Assembly: GCA_021847305.1 (NCBI GenBank)
Contig: JAJZTZ010000010.1
Location: forward strand, 1-36,597
From: Pseudomonadota bacterium
GTDB lineage: Bacteria; Pseudomonadota; Gammaproteobacteria; Burkholderiales; JAJZQI01
Length of the DNA: 36,597 nucleotides
Direction of reading: 5' to 3'
Shown here: positions 16,812-23,711 of the stretch, piece by piece
Layout: each line of letters begins with the position of its first letter
How positions within the stretch are numbered: position 1 is the stretch's first letter
The notes under the pieces: model-generated
Seen by the model: only the letters and a program-made list of their open reading frames with translations
The model's database searches: none
What the model was told of the DNA's origin: nothing
Position numbers and translations under genes: made by a program

Positions 16812-17317
16812 AAAAAATCCCATTCATTTTTGTAACCCTCCTGGTCCTGGCTGTCTCAACCAGCCCAGCACTGGCGTTTGATCGCAGCTCTGCACTGGTT
16901 GACTGCCAGTCGATAAAGGATGCAGCCACAGCCGCACAGCACAGATACGTTCAGATATATCAACCCCAGATAGACCCTACCAAGACATTCGATGATGCAA
17001 CAGCGTCCTGCGTCTCCACCATTCAAAACGTAAATTTGAGCATTCCCAGTATCTGGGATGGTGTGCTGCAGGGGGTGGCCAATCAAGTCCTCAACAGGGC
17101 CTGTCAGGCTGCACAGGCGCAGTACAACAAGGCCGTGAACGACGCGATGCAGTCTGTTAATGGCACGCTTGGGCAGATCCCTGGAGCTGGCGTGTCGGCT
17201 CAATACGGCGGGCAGCCGGGAACGTCCCCGTCTACCACGGTTACAACCGATAACGGCGCGGCCATGAAGGGTGCGGCCACAAAGTCTGTCGACCGTGTAA
17301 TCAATTTTTTTCAGTGA
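16808..17317 (+). CDS. Exported hypothetical protein of the mobilization operon
   Basis: 169 aa with a clear signal peptide (KKIPFIFVTLLVLAVSTSPALA, cleavage near residue 23). The mature part has three Cys (VDCQ, ASCV, RACQ), an amphipathic middle, and a low-complexity Gly/Ser/Thr-rich tail. It starts in a 4-base overlap with the Rep-like gene and lies directly before mobC. Exported proteins are unusual in simple mobilization modules. With a DotA-like gene in the same element, it could be a periplasmic partner of the channel, but no family is recognised. Confidence 0.7.
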   Translation: MKKIPFIFVTLLVLAVSTSPALAFDRSSALVDCQSIKDAATAAQHRYVQIYQPQIDPTKTFDDATASCVSTIQNVNLSIPSIWDGVLQGVANQVLNRACQAAQAQYNKAVNDAMQSVNGTLGQIPGAGVSAQYGGQPGTSPSTTVTTDNGAAMKGAATKSVDRVINFFQ

Positions 17318-17324
17318 GGCAAGA

Positions 17325-17642
17325 ATGAGCGCCGGTGAACTTCAAAAGCTCAGGGAAAAACGCGAAAGAATTGAGCGCCGCATGCGCCAGATTCAATCCC
17401 GCCAGAAAGCCCTGGACCGGAAAGCCCGTACCCACAAATTAATCCTCTGGGGAATCGTCGTGGAGGGGTTACTTCAAGATCAAATTTTAGAGACTGAAGA
17501 GTGGATTTCCGCGTGTAAGAAATACCTCAAATCTGACCGCCAAAAATCAGAGGCGACAGCAAATCTCCTTTCCTGTTCTTCAGAACAGGCGCACTTACCT
17601 GTTTTTCCTGCTGAAAAACAGTGCGGGCCTGCAGCCGGCTAA
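17325..17642 (+). CDS. mobC: MobC/TraD-like mobilization accessory protein
   Basis: 105 aa, predicted helical N-terminus LREKRERIERRMRQIQSRQKALDRKARTHKLILWGIVV. This closely follows the RSF1010 MobC pattern (L-x-x-L-x-x-x-R-x-x-I...R-x-x-x-x-R-R-x-x-x-x-G). MobC binds near oriT and helps strand separation for the relaxase. In RSF1010 mobC is divergent from mobA; here both point the same way. The last roughly 25 codons overlap the oriT, so the C-terminus is shaped by DNA-level constraint. Confidence 0.82.
   Translation: MSAGELQKLREKRERIERRMRQIQSRQKALDRKARTHKLILWGIVVEGLLQDQILETEEWISACKKYLKSDRQKSEATANLLSCSSEQAHLPVFPAEKQCGPAAG
17572..17621 (-). other. oriT: RSF1010/MOBQ-class origin of transfer (oriT)
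   Basis: Read on the bottom strand: a perfect 9-bp inverted repeat CTGTTTTTC-AGCAG-GAAAAACAG (17621 to 17599), then one G, then TAAGTGCGCC (17597 to 17588). RSF1010 and pSC101 oriTs have the same layout: a hairpin arm directly before TAA(A/G)TGCG^CCCT. The expected nick is between G and C. A second hairpin CCTGTTCT/AGAACAGG (17572-17589) abuts it. It sits between mobC and mobA, as in RSF1010. If nicked here, the strand would leave leftward and the relaxase gene would be transferred last. Confidence 0.87.
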
Positions 17643-17657
17643 AAACAGGGGCGAATC

Positions 17658-19937
17658 GTGGCCGATGGTTTTTATCACCTCAGCATTAGGCGTGGCAGCA
17701 GATCACAGGGTCTGCTGGCAGCGCGAAAGCATGATTACATCATGCGGCTGGGTGATTTTGCCAAGCGTCACGAGGGGGCGCTGGCATTTTCTGAAAGTAG
17801 AAATATGCCTGCGTGGGCGGCTGACAATCCCCGCCAGTTCTGGACGGCCGCAGATGAATTCGAGCGTGCAAATGCAACTGTTTACCATGAAGTTGAATTT
17901 GCCTTGCCTCTCCAGCTGAGTTTCGACCAGCAAATTGAGGCCGTCAGAGAATTTGCCAGTCAAATCTGCGGTGAAAGTCACCCGTACAGCCTGGGCTTAC
18001 ACGACAACCAAGGCAACCCACATGTGCACTTGATGTTCAGTGGGCGGATGCTCGATGGCGTAGAGCGCTCGGCGGAGCAATTTTTTAAAAGGTACAACTC
18101 AAAGTCACCAGAAAAGGGCGGCTGCAAAAAAGCCGCGAGCGGGGAGGCGCGCGGCCAGGAATGGGTCCAAGAAGTGCGTGCTGCCTGGACACAGGTCGCA
18201 AATCGCCACCTGCAAAAGGTGGGCGCAAAAGAGCGAATTGACCACAGGTCATATGCCGATCGTGGAATTCAAAAAACACCAGGCAAACACGTTGGCCGTA
18301 AGGCCGCCGGCATGGAAAAGCGCGGCAAAGTGAGCCGGCGCGGCCTTAAAAACCGCGAGATTCAACATCTTTCCAGCCAACTTGATCACACCCAAAAGGA
18401 GATCTCAAAATATGAGCGTCACGAACGAACTGGAGCAACACGTCGCCCAGCAGCAAGATCCAGTAACACCAAACACCCCCGCCATTTCACTGCATGGAGA
18501 AACGACCGCCCTGCGGATCGTCCAGGATTGCGGACTAGCAGGGCTCGTGCAGTCCATATGCCTGTCCTGCGATCACAGAGTATTGGCCAGGGACACAAAC
18601 AAGCACGCGACACTCTATTGCAAAGAACTATTCAGGGATTTGGAGGGGGTGGCGATCGTGGACTGTACCAGTCACAGCCAGAGCAGCGAGTAATCGACTG
18701 CGCTGGCGATCCGGCACGTCGCCAACTGTTCAAAGCCAAGCTATTGCAAACGGCCTACCGTCAGCAAATCAGCGTAGAGCTAAAAGAGCGCCTGCACTTC
18801 GTGGACGCAACAAGGAACGATCAGATTCTGATCCGCCTTAAAACCCAAAATGGCATCACCACCATTACGGACCATGGGGAAAGAATGGCAGCCAGTTCTG
18901 ATGACCGTGTAACGGTCATCAGCATGGTCCAACTCGCCCGCGCAAAGGGCTGGACCCGCTTATCCATTAACCCCGGCAGCACCCCTCAATTTCGTGCAGC
19001 ACTGCAAGCCGAAGCGGTCGCCCAGGGCTTGCAAATCATTGACCCAAGTTCATCCACCACTCTCAAGGAGGAGAAGACCATGAGTGAAAAACAAGGTGCA
19101 GCAGCAGGCATGGGCATGATGCCCATGCCCGGCGCAGCCGAGCCAGAAAAGAGACAGGACAGCACCACCCCAGCCTGGGTGGTGCCGCTTTCCATCAAAC
19201 TGGAAGAATTAAACCGCCAAGCCGAGGAGTACAGCCGCCGCCGGCGCGAGCTTGGTGAAGCTGAGGACCTCAAAAACGTGCGTCTGAATGCCGTGCTGGC
19301 GCACGCCGACGAGGCCGCCAGGGCGGCATTCGATGAATTCGACAAGCTGCCCCAGCCTGGCACACAAAAAGGCGTTCTTTCCTTCCTCAATCGCGCAGCT
19401 GAGCAAAAGACTTTTGCCGCCGCAAAAGCTCGCGCCGAGGCGCATTGGAATCGAACCTGCCAACACCCCGAGGTGGTGGCCACGATCAAGGCGGCAAAGG
19501 CCAGAAACGACGAACGATTCCAGCTTCAACAATTCCAGATCCCTCAGACCGAACTGGCTATCAAGCACGCCCGTCGCCTGTTGGCAGACCCCGCCGCCGG
19601 CGACAAAGAATTACGCGCCAGCTGGGCGCGATCAAAAGCCATGAAAACCCCGCTGCCTTCCTGGCAGGAAGAGGTCATTGCCCCGATTTTCAAAAGCGAG
19701 GAAGACGGACGTCAGGCCGAGCTCGATGCAGCCTTCAAGCAGCGCCGCGAGCTGGAAGACTCCCACCAAGCCAAAGCCGATGCCCTGCAAAAGCAGCTCG
19801 ACGCCGGCAATCTGCCCGAAGACGTGCAGCAAGAGCTGCAGCAACGTGTGAAGTTTTACCAGGCGCTGGCCGACGGTCGCACCCCGGAGGAGGCCGAAGA
19901 AATTTCAAAAAAATCTGATGCCCCACGCCCGCGATAG
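17658..19937 (+). CDS. mobA: MobA/MobL relaxase of the RSF1010 (MOBQ) class with LPD7-like and coiled-coil C-terminus
   Basis: 759 aa from GTG 17658 (AGGGGCG upstream). Residues 1-230 track RSF1010 MobA closely: catalytic Tyr at about Y27 (ARKHDYIMRLG), YHEVEFALPLQLSFDQQ, metal-binding NPHVHLMFSGR, QFFKRYNSKSPEKGG, and RSYADRGIQKTPGKHVG. A basic low-complexity linker (about 250-340) overlaps a second reading frame. Next is a domain resembling LPD7 (about 370-470, DQILIRLKTQNGITTITDHG ... GWTRLSINPG). The last 285 residues are charged coiled coil rather than the RSF1010 primase. It should nick oriT, stay bound to the 5' end, and be exported through a helper type IV system. Confidence 0.93.
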   Translation: MADGFYHLSIRRGSRSQGLLAARKHDYIMRLGDFAKRHEGALAFSESRNMPAWAADNPRQFWTAADEFERANATVYHEVEFALPLQLSFDQQIEAVREFASQICGESHPYSLGLHDNQGNPHVHLMFSGRMLDGVERSAEQFFKRYNSKSPEKGGCKKAASGEARGQEWVQEVRAAWTQVANRHLQKVGAKERIDHRSYADRGIQKTPGKHVGRKAAGMEKRGKVSRRGLKNREIQHLSSQLDHTQKEISKYERHERTGATRRPAARSSNTKHPRHFTAWRNDRPADRPGLRTSRARAVHMPVLRSQSIGQGHKQARDTLLQRTIQGFGGGGDRGLYQSQPEQRVIDCAGDPARRQLFKAKLLQTAYRQQISVELKERLHFVDATRNDQILIRLKTQNGITTITDHGERMAASSDDRVTVISMVQLARAKGWTRLSINPGSTPQFRAALQAEAVAQGLQIIDPSSSTTLKEEKTMSEKQGAAAGMGMMPMPGAAEPEKRQDSTTPAWVVPLSIKLEELNRQAEEYSRRRRELGEAEDLKNVRLNAVLAHADEAARAAFDEFDKLPQPGTQKGVLSFLNRAAEQKTFAAAKARAEAHWNRTCQHPEVVATIKAAKARNDERFQLQQFQIPQTELAIKHARRLLADPAAGDKELRASWARSKAMKTPLPSWQEEVIAPIFKSEEDGRQAELDAAFKQRRELEDSHQAKADALQKQLDAGNLPEDVQQELQQRVKFYQALADGRTPEEAEEISKKSDAPRPR
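18412..18693 (+). CDS. Nested +1-frame ORF inside mobA (mobB position), 93 aa
   Basis: ATG 18412 is preceded by a perfect AAGGAG (18396-18401) at 10 bases. The frame encodes MSVTNELEQHVAQQQDPVTP... with ordinary amino-acid composition and three closely spaced Cys. In the same stretch the relaxase frame is an Arg-rich linker. RSF1010 carries mobB in another frame at the same place in mobA, but RSF1010 MobB has membrane helices and this product does not. It is either a functional analogue or an unrelated overprinted gene. Confidence 0.5.
   Translation: MSVTNELEQHVAQQQDPVTPNTPAISLHGETTALRIVQDCGLAGLVQSICLSCDHRVLARDTNKHATLYCKELFRDLEGVAIVDCTSHSQSSE
19065..19082 (+). promoter_or_regulatory. Strong internal ribosome binding site and in-frame start within mobA
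   Basis: AAGGAGGAG (19065-19073) lies 6 bases before an in-frame ATG (19080), a better start signal than mobA's own GTG. It would give a separate 285-aa C-terminal protein (MSEKQGAAAGMGMMPMP...). RSF1010 produces RepB from an in-frame start inside mobA. Here the predicted product is coiled coil with no primase motif. Confidence 0.6.
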
Positions 19938-19950
19938 GCCCGCGTGGGGC
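19920..19950 (+). terminator. Terminator-like hairpin at the mobA stop
   Basis: GCCCCACGC / GCGTGGGGC, 9-bp stem with the mobA stop codon in its loop, followed by a pyrimidine-rich, T-heavy tail (TGTTCATTTTCTTTTTT). It would reduce read-through from mobA into the icmV-dotA genes. Confidence 0.65.
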
Positions 19951-19981
19951 TGTTCATTTTCTTTTTTGCCCGGAGATTTTT

Positions 19982-20224
19982 ATGAAAACCAAAACTCAAA
20001 TTCGCCGCAATCAGGTCTCGATCAGCCCGGTCCTGGTGGAGGATCTGTTTCACCAGATCCCTGGCTGTGAGCACCAGCCTCCAGCTTATGCTGCAGCGAT
20101 GGCCGCGCTGGTACACGAAGATCTGCAAACAATTGCGACTGCATACCGCCATTCCTGCACCACGCGCACAGGCCGCGAGATGGCAAAGCTGTTTATGCAA
20201 AACATGATTCAGGGGGATGAGTGA
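19982..20224 (+). CDS. Hypothetical 80-aa protein heading the icmV-dotA cluster
   Basis: Soluble helical protein (MKTKTQIRRNQVSISPVLVEDLF...) with two Cys and no recognised domain. CGGAGA precedes the ATG at about 6 bases. Its stop overlaps the start of the IcmV-like gene (GTGATG), indicating coupled translation. It could be a cytoplasmic partner or a regulator of the two membrane proteins that follow. Confidence 0.55.
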   Translation: MKTKTQIRRNQVSISPVLVEDLFHQIPGCEHQPPAYAAAMAALVHEDLQTIATAYRHSCTTRTGREMAKLFMQNMIQGDE

Positions 20225-20688
20225 TGGGACTGATGACTAAAGTTGGCAAGGGAGCCGGCTGGGTGGGGCGCAGCTGGGCATACTCAATTGGCCTGACCAG
20301 CCTTGCCGGCAGCTTTGCCCGAATCGGCCGCAGCATGTCTGCTGCGGTGCGGGCCGGAGCCGGAGTTAGCAAAAAACAGTACCGGGTTGAGACCTTCCAG
20401 GCCGCTGTCGAACGGCTCGCCCTGACGGATAATGATCTGGCCGAGCGGTTTTCACAGCTTTCCGGTATCTCGTTTTTATATGGACTTGTTACTGTGATTG
20501 CACTGGTGTTTTTTCTTCTCACCCCATTGTCTCAACATCCCATCAACAATTTCATGATGAGCCTGGGTGTGGCGTGGATGTCCGGTGCGAAATTCGTCAC
20601 AACCCGCTTCAGAATGGCGCAGATCCGCTCGCACGAGCTGTTTGGGTTTGGCGATTGGTTTTTCGGACGGACTGGAGGCAAAAAATGA
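20224..20688 (+). CDS. IcmV/TraX-like type IVB secretion membrane protein
   Basis: 154 aa from ATG 20224. It has a basic, helical N-terminus, then ETFQAAVERLALTDNDLAERF, which matches my memory of the IcmV/TraX pattern (ETFEEAVxRLxLTExDLxxR). Two hydrophobic segments follow (about 82-100, YGLVTVIALVFFLLTPL, and about 105-125). In Legionella IcmV is an inner-membrane component of Dot/Icm encoded beside DotA; in IncI plasmids traX precedes traY. The adjacency to a DotA homologue here strongly supports the call. Its stop overlaps the next ATG (ATGA). Confidence 0.75.
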   Translation: MGLMTKVGKGAGWVGRSWAYSIGLTSLAGSFARIGRSMSAAVRAGAGVSKKQYRVETFQAAVERLALTDNDLAERFSQLSGISFLYGLVTVIALVFFLLTPLSQHPINNFMMSLGVAWMSGAKFVTTRFRMAQIRSHELFGFGDWFFGRTGGKK

Positions 20689-20849
20689 AAATCATCAAGC
20701 TCAAAGCGCCGCTCATCAAAACCCGTATTGCCCGCCAGTTGCACAGCCCTGTGCCTCTCTGGCTGGCCAACTTCGCCGTTGGCTTGCTGGGAGTCTCGGC
20801 CTGGGTCATCCTGATCTTGGACTGGATGGGCAAAATCCATGTCTACTAA
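20685..20849 (+). CDS. Small single-pass membrane protein (54 aa) between icmV-like and dotA-like genes
   Basis: ATG 20685 overlaps the previous stop and has GGAGG 6 bases upstream; the track's long form from 20574 is not credible. The product has a basic N-terminus and one membrane helix (PLWLANFAVGLLGVSAWVILILDW). Its end overlaps the dotA start. Position, coupling and topology suggest a small T4BSS-type subunit, possibly comparable to IcmT-like small proteins, but no homology can be asserted. Confidence 0.65.
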   Translation: MKIIKLKAPLIKTRIARQLHSPVPLWLANFAVGLLGVSAWVILILDWMGKIHVY

Positions 20850-23106
20850 ATTTTTCAAATTTATCACTACCACCGCGCTGCTGGCCGTCGCTGGCAGCGC
20901 TTTTGCCGCCGATGGCGGATTACACGCCTTCACTCCGCCACCAGGGGATGCTGCGGTTGACGTGTTGGCGCAAATCTTCGGTTCATCCATCATTTCTTCC
21001 ATCATTGGAGGAGGTGACGGCGGGGCAAACGATACTGTGCTCGGTTCAGCCATGCGTGTGTTCAATGGAGCCGTCCTTTTCCTGGGTATGATTTTTGTGG
21101 GATACACAACCATTAAAGGGACGCTCGACAGCGCACACGATGGCGTCTTGTTGGGCCGCAAGATGTCCTCTTTGTGGGTTCCGCTCAGAAACGTTGGATC
21201 CACGGCTTTTTTATTGCCCTTGTCTTCTTCTGGTTATTCGCTCATTCAAATCACCACCCTATGGCTTTGCCTTCAGGGTATTGGCATGGCCGATGCTGTC
21301 TGGTCAGCTACTATGAGCAGCCTACAGCGCGGCAATACGCTCGCGCCGGTGTCCGTGCCTTCGGCCAGATCCTTGGCCGCATCTATCCTGCGGTCTGAAG
21401 TCTGTATGGAGGCCTATAACGCCCAGATAAAAGCCGGCGGCGGCAATGATCCGCTTGTTAAGGTGGTGAGAAGCACTCAAACATTATCCAATACCGGGGA
21501 AATCAACGGCGGTGGCGTAGCGGGGGCGATGTCGCCTGCGTATGGCTTGGCCCAGCTGGCATCTTCAACGGCCAACTCGGTCTATTCAGTCACAACCTAT
21601 TCCTGGGCGTCTGACGGCTATGTGAATAAGGATATTTGCGGCTCACTCTCCTGGACAGAGTCGGCTCAATCCGCCATGGGGGCGGGTGATGCAAACGTCG
21701 CTAAGACCCCCATCCTCAATGCGCAATCACGCGCGGTGGAGCAACTGCTTGCTGAGCTGCAGCCGGTGGCTGCTGGCATTGTGTCCAGTGGCGGCAAACT
21801 GCCGGCACCGGGCGTACTCGAACAAGCCGCAGCGCGGTATGAGCAGACAATCGCGAAAGCTGCATCGCAAGCCGTGGCTCAAGGCCCGGAAGCAGGCAAG
21901 ACGCTGTTTGAATCGTATGCCAAGGATGCCGGGTGGCTGTACGCGGGCACCTGGTACAACTCCATTTTAAGATACCAGAACGCAGTGCAATCCAGCGTGA
22001 ACACGTTGCCTGTGACCAAGCCAGTTGCCCTCGATCCTGCTGCTCAGCAAATCATGATCATGATGCCAGGGTACTCGGATTTCATGAATAAGACCGAGGA
22101 ATATATCAAGGACCGCTCAGCCGCCCCACAGGCGGCGGTGGATGCTGAGACGATGGACGCCTCTCAGATCCGCAGCGCTGACGATGCCTGGCGACTTTTG
22201 AGCGCCCCTGTGTTGAGCCTTGTTTCCAAGACAACCAAAGCGATTGCCGGAGCCAACACCAGCCCCTTGTTGCAGATGCAATCCTTGGGCAATGATCTCG
22301 TCTCGGCTGGGGTCGCGGTCAAGGGTATCCAGTTTACCGTCGCAGGCCTGGCCGGCTCGCGGGCTGCGGATTGGACCATCGGCAATGCCTTTAACGTGTC
22401 CCGCGCATTCGAGACCACATACGATTCAATAAGGGTGATTACAAACGGTCTTTGGGTCGCGGGTGTTATTTTGGCGTATTACTTGCCGGCAATGCCCTTT
22501 ATCTACTGGATAACTGCTGTAGCTCGATATTTTATTAGCGTTTGTGAGGCCGTTTTGGCCTCTCCGCTAATGGCCGTATTTATGGCAGCGGAAGGCCATG
22601 ATGTTGTGGGTCGATCTGGGCCGGGTATGCTTTTGTTATTGAGCGTTATTATCACACCCACCCTCCTGTTATTTGGTCTGATTTTCTCCATTTCTTTGAT
22701 GAGTCCCTTGGCGGGAGTGGTGAACAATGGATTTCTGTTGCTGGTTTCTCAAATCACGGGCAGCGGGTTTCTAGGCTTGTTCGGATATATGGCCGTATGC
22801 GTCTTATATGCCGTCATCATGGTTACTGTGATCCATTTTTGCTTGGCCCTCGTGCATGGGCAGACAGCCACGGCAGTGATTCGATGGGTGGCATCACAGG
22901 CTGGAGCAGATGGGGCTGTCCAGGGAGAGCAAGCCAATAGACAGCTCAATGCGGTGGCCAACATGGGTGGGCAGATGGGGGCGGTGAGTCCTCAGCAGGG
23001 GGGCGGTAGTAAGCAAGGGCGCGATGGAGGCGAATCTACAGGGGTTTCTGCGTTGGGGAAAAATGGGGTCTCTAATGCGGATCTGATCAGTGGCCCGAGG
23101 GATTGA
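20839..23106 (+). CDS. traY: DotA/TraY-like type IVB secretion inner-membrane protein
   Basis: 755 aa. It has a cleavable signal peptide (FKFITTTALLAVAGSAFAADG) and the typical DotA/TraY start of the mature protein (HAFTPPPGDAAVDVLAQIFG). A first membrane region follows (VFNGAVLFLGMIFVGYTTIKGTLDSAHDG), then KMSSLWVPLRNVGSTAFLLPLSSSGYSLIQ and a large periplasmic domain (about 155-520). A C-terminal block of several helices (about 540-700) follows. The Gly/Gln-rich tail is cytoplasmic or disordered. DotA/TraY is a core channel protein in Dot/Icm and IncI transfer and, in R64, the target recognised by entry-exclusion proteins. It is complete, with no frame disruption, suggesting selection for function. 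Confidence 0.9.
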   Translation: MSTKFFKFITTTALLAVAGSAFAADGGLHAFTPPPGDAAVDVLAQIFGSSIISSIIGGGDGGANDTVLGSAMRVFNGAVLFLGMIFVGYTTIKGTLDSAHDGVLLGRKMSSLWVPLRNVGSTAFLLPLSSSGYSLIQITTLWLCLQGIGMADAVWSATMSSLQRGNTLAPVSVPSARSLAASILRSEVCMEAYNAQIKAGGGNDPLVKVVRSTQTLSNTGEINGGGVAGAMSPAYGLAQLASSTANSVYSVTTYSWASDGYVNKDICGSLSWTESAQSAMGAGDANVAKTPILNAQSRAVEQLLAELQPVAAGIVSSGGKLPAPGVLEQAAARYEQTIAKAASQAVAQGPEAGKTLFESYAKDAGWLYAGTWYNSILRYQNAVQSSVNTLPVTKPVALDPAAQQIMIMMPGYSDFMNKTEEYIKDRSAAPQAAVDAETMDASQIRSADDAWRLLSAPVLSLVSKTTKAIAGANTSPLLQMQSLGNDLVSAGVAVKGIQFTVAGLAGSRAADWTIGNAFNVSRAFETTYDSIRVITNGLWVAGVILAYYLPAMPFIYWITAVARYFISVCEAVLASPLMAVFMAAEGHDVVGRSGPGMLLLLSVIITPTLLLFGLIFSISLMSPLAGVVNNGFLLLVSQITGSGFLGLFGYMAVCVLYAVIMVTVIHFCLALVHGQTATAVIRWVASQAGADGAVQGEQANRQLNAVANMGGQMGAVSPQQGGGSKQGRDGGESTGVSALGKNGVSNADLISGPRD

Positions 23107-23563
23107 TCGTGCGCATCGATCGCATCGATCTAAAGGTGAACGTTTATGGGGGCACCCGTTCACGCGGGCCGGCCCTCCTTGCCTCTTCGCTCCCACTCGT
23201 GGCTTTGCCACCAGTTCCGCTGCGCGCGCTGCTTGCCGGGTTTGGAATCACCCTGCCTGCGACAGCGTGATGCCGAGAAGGACACGTTTTTTCGCACAGA
23301 GAGCGTACCACTCAACGCAAATCATCTCGCCGTGCCGTCCCAGACTCAAGGCACCGCTTCGCTTTCGTCCTCACCCGGTCCCCTACGGGGCTGCGGCTTC
23401 CGGGGCGAATCCTTGATTCTGTGTCGTCCCGTCGAGCTGATAGCTCATCGTGGTTCGCTCCGCGAAAAAATGTGGGAAGGGCAACAGCCAACCATCGGGT
23501 AAGTTAATGGTGGTGGTTCGCCAAGCAAGCCACGGCTCTGCCGGTTTGCTTGTCTCTATAACG
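23107..23563. other. GC-rich structured non-coding stretch downstream of dotA
   Basis: No credible ORF: the predicted frames are Arg/Pro/Ala-rich and lack ribosome sites. Several short hairpins are visible: CCCC-TA(C)-GGGG near 23384, TTCGC-TCC-GCGAA near 23456, GAGCT-GAT-AGCTC near 23435, and a 10-bp stem CAAGCAAGCC/GGTTTGCTTG at 23522-23552 (one G-T pair). The stretch may be an RNA leader or a separate small RNA for the genes that follow. An overlapping short repeat ATCGATCGCATCGATC is present at about 23118. Confidence 0.45.
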
Positions 23564-23695
23564 GTGCGAAATGTCGCAACGAAATTAGAGAAAAACGGGA
23601 TGAAAGGGAATTCCGTTGCGCAATGCCGCAACAAAATTCAGTCGGTTCGCTCAGGAATCGGTGGAATTTCGAATTTCAGTGCGCAATAGCGCAAC
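23564..23695. repeat. Three helically phased imperfect palindromic repeats (iteron-like)
   Basis: The copies are GTGCGaaatgtCGCAACgAAATT (23564), TTGCGcaatgcCGCAACaAAATT (23616) and GTGCGcaatagCGCAACaAATT (23679). Each is an imperfect palindrome with consensus kTGCGnAATnnCGCAAC followed by A/T bases. Start-to-start distances are 52 and 63 bases, close to five and six turns of DNA. The last copy ends 17 bases before the start of the next gene. Confidence 0.75.
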
Positions 23696-23711
23696 AAATT
23701 GGAGGTGGATG

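Noticed and set aside
23090-23502. Two overlapping plus-strand ORFs of 108 and 118 aa after dotA
   Set aside because: Arg/Pro/Ala-rich with no domain and no ribosome site; the stretch is better explained as non-coding structured DNA.
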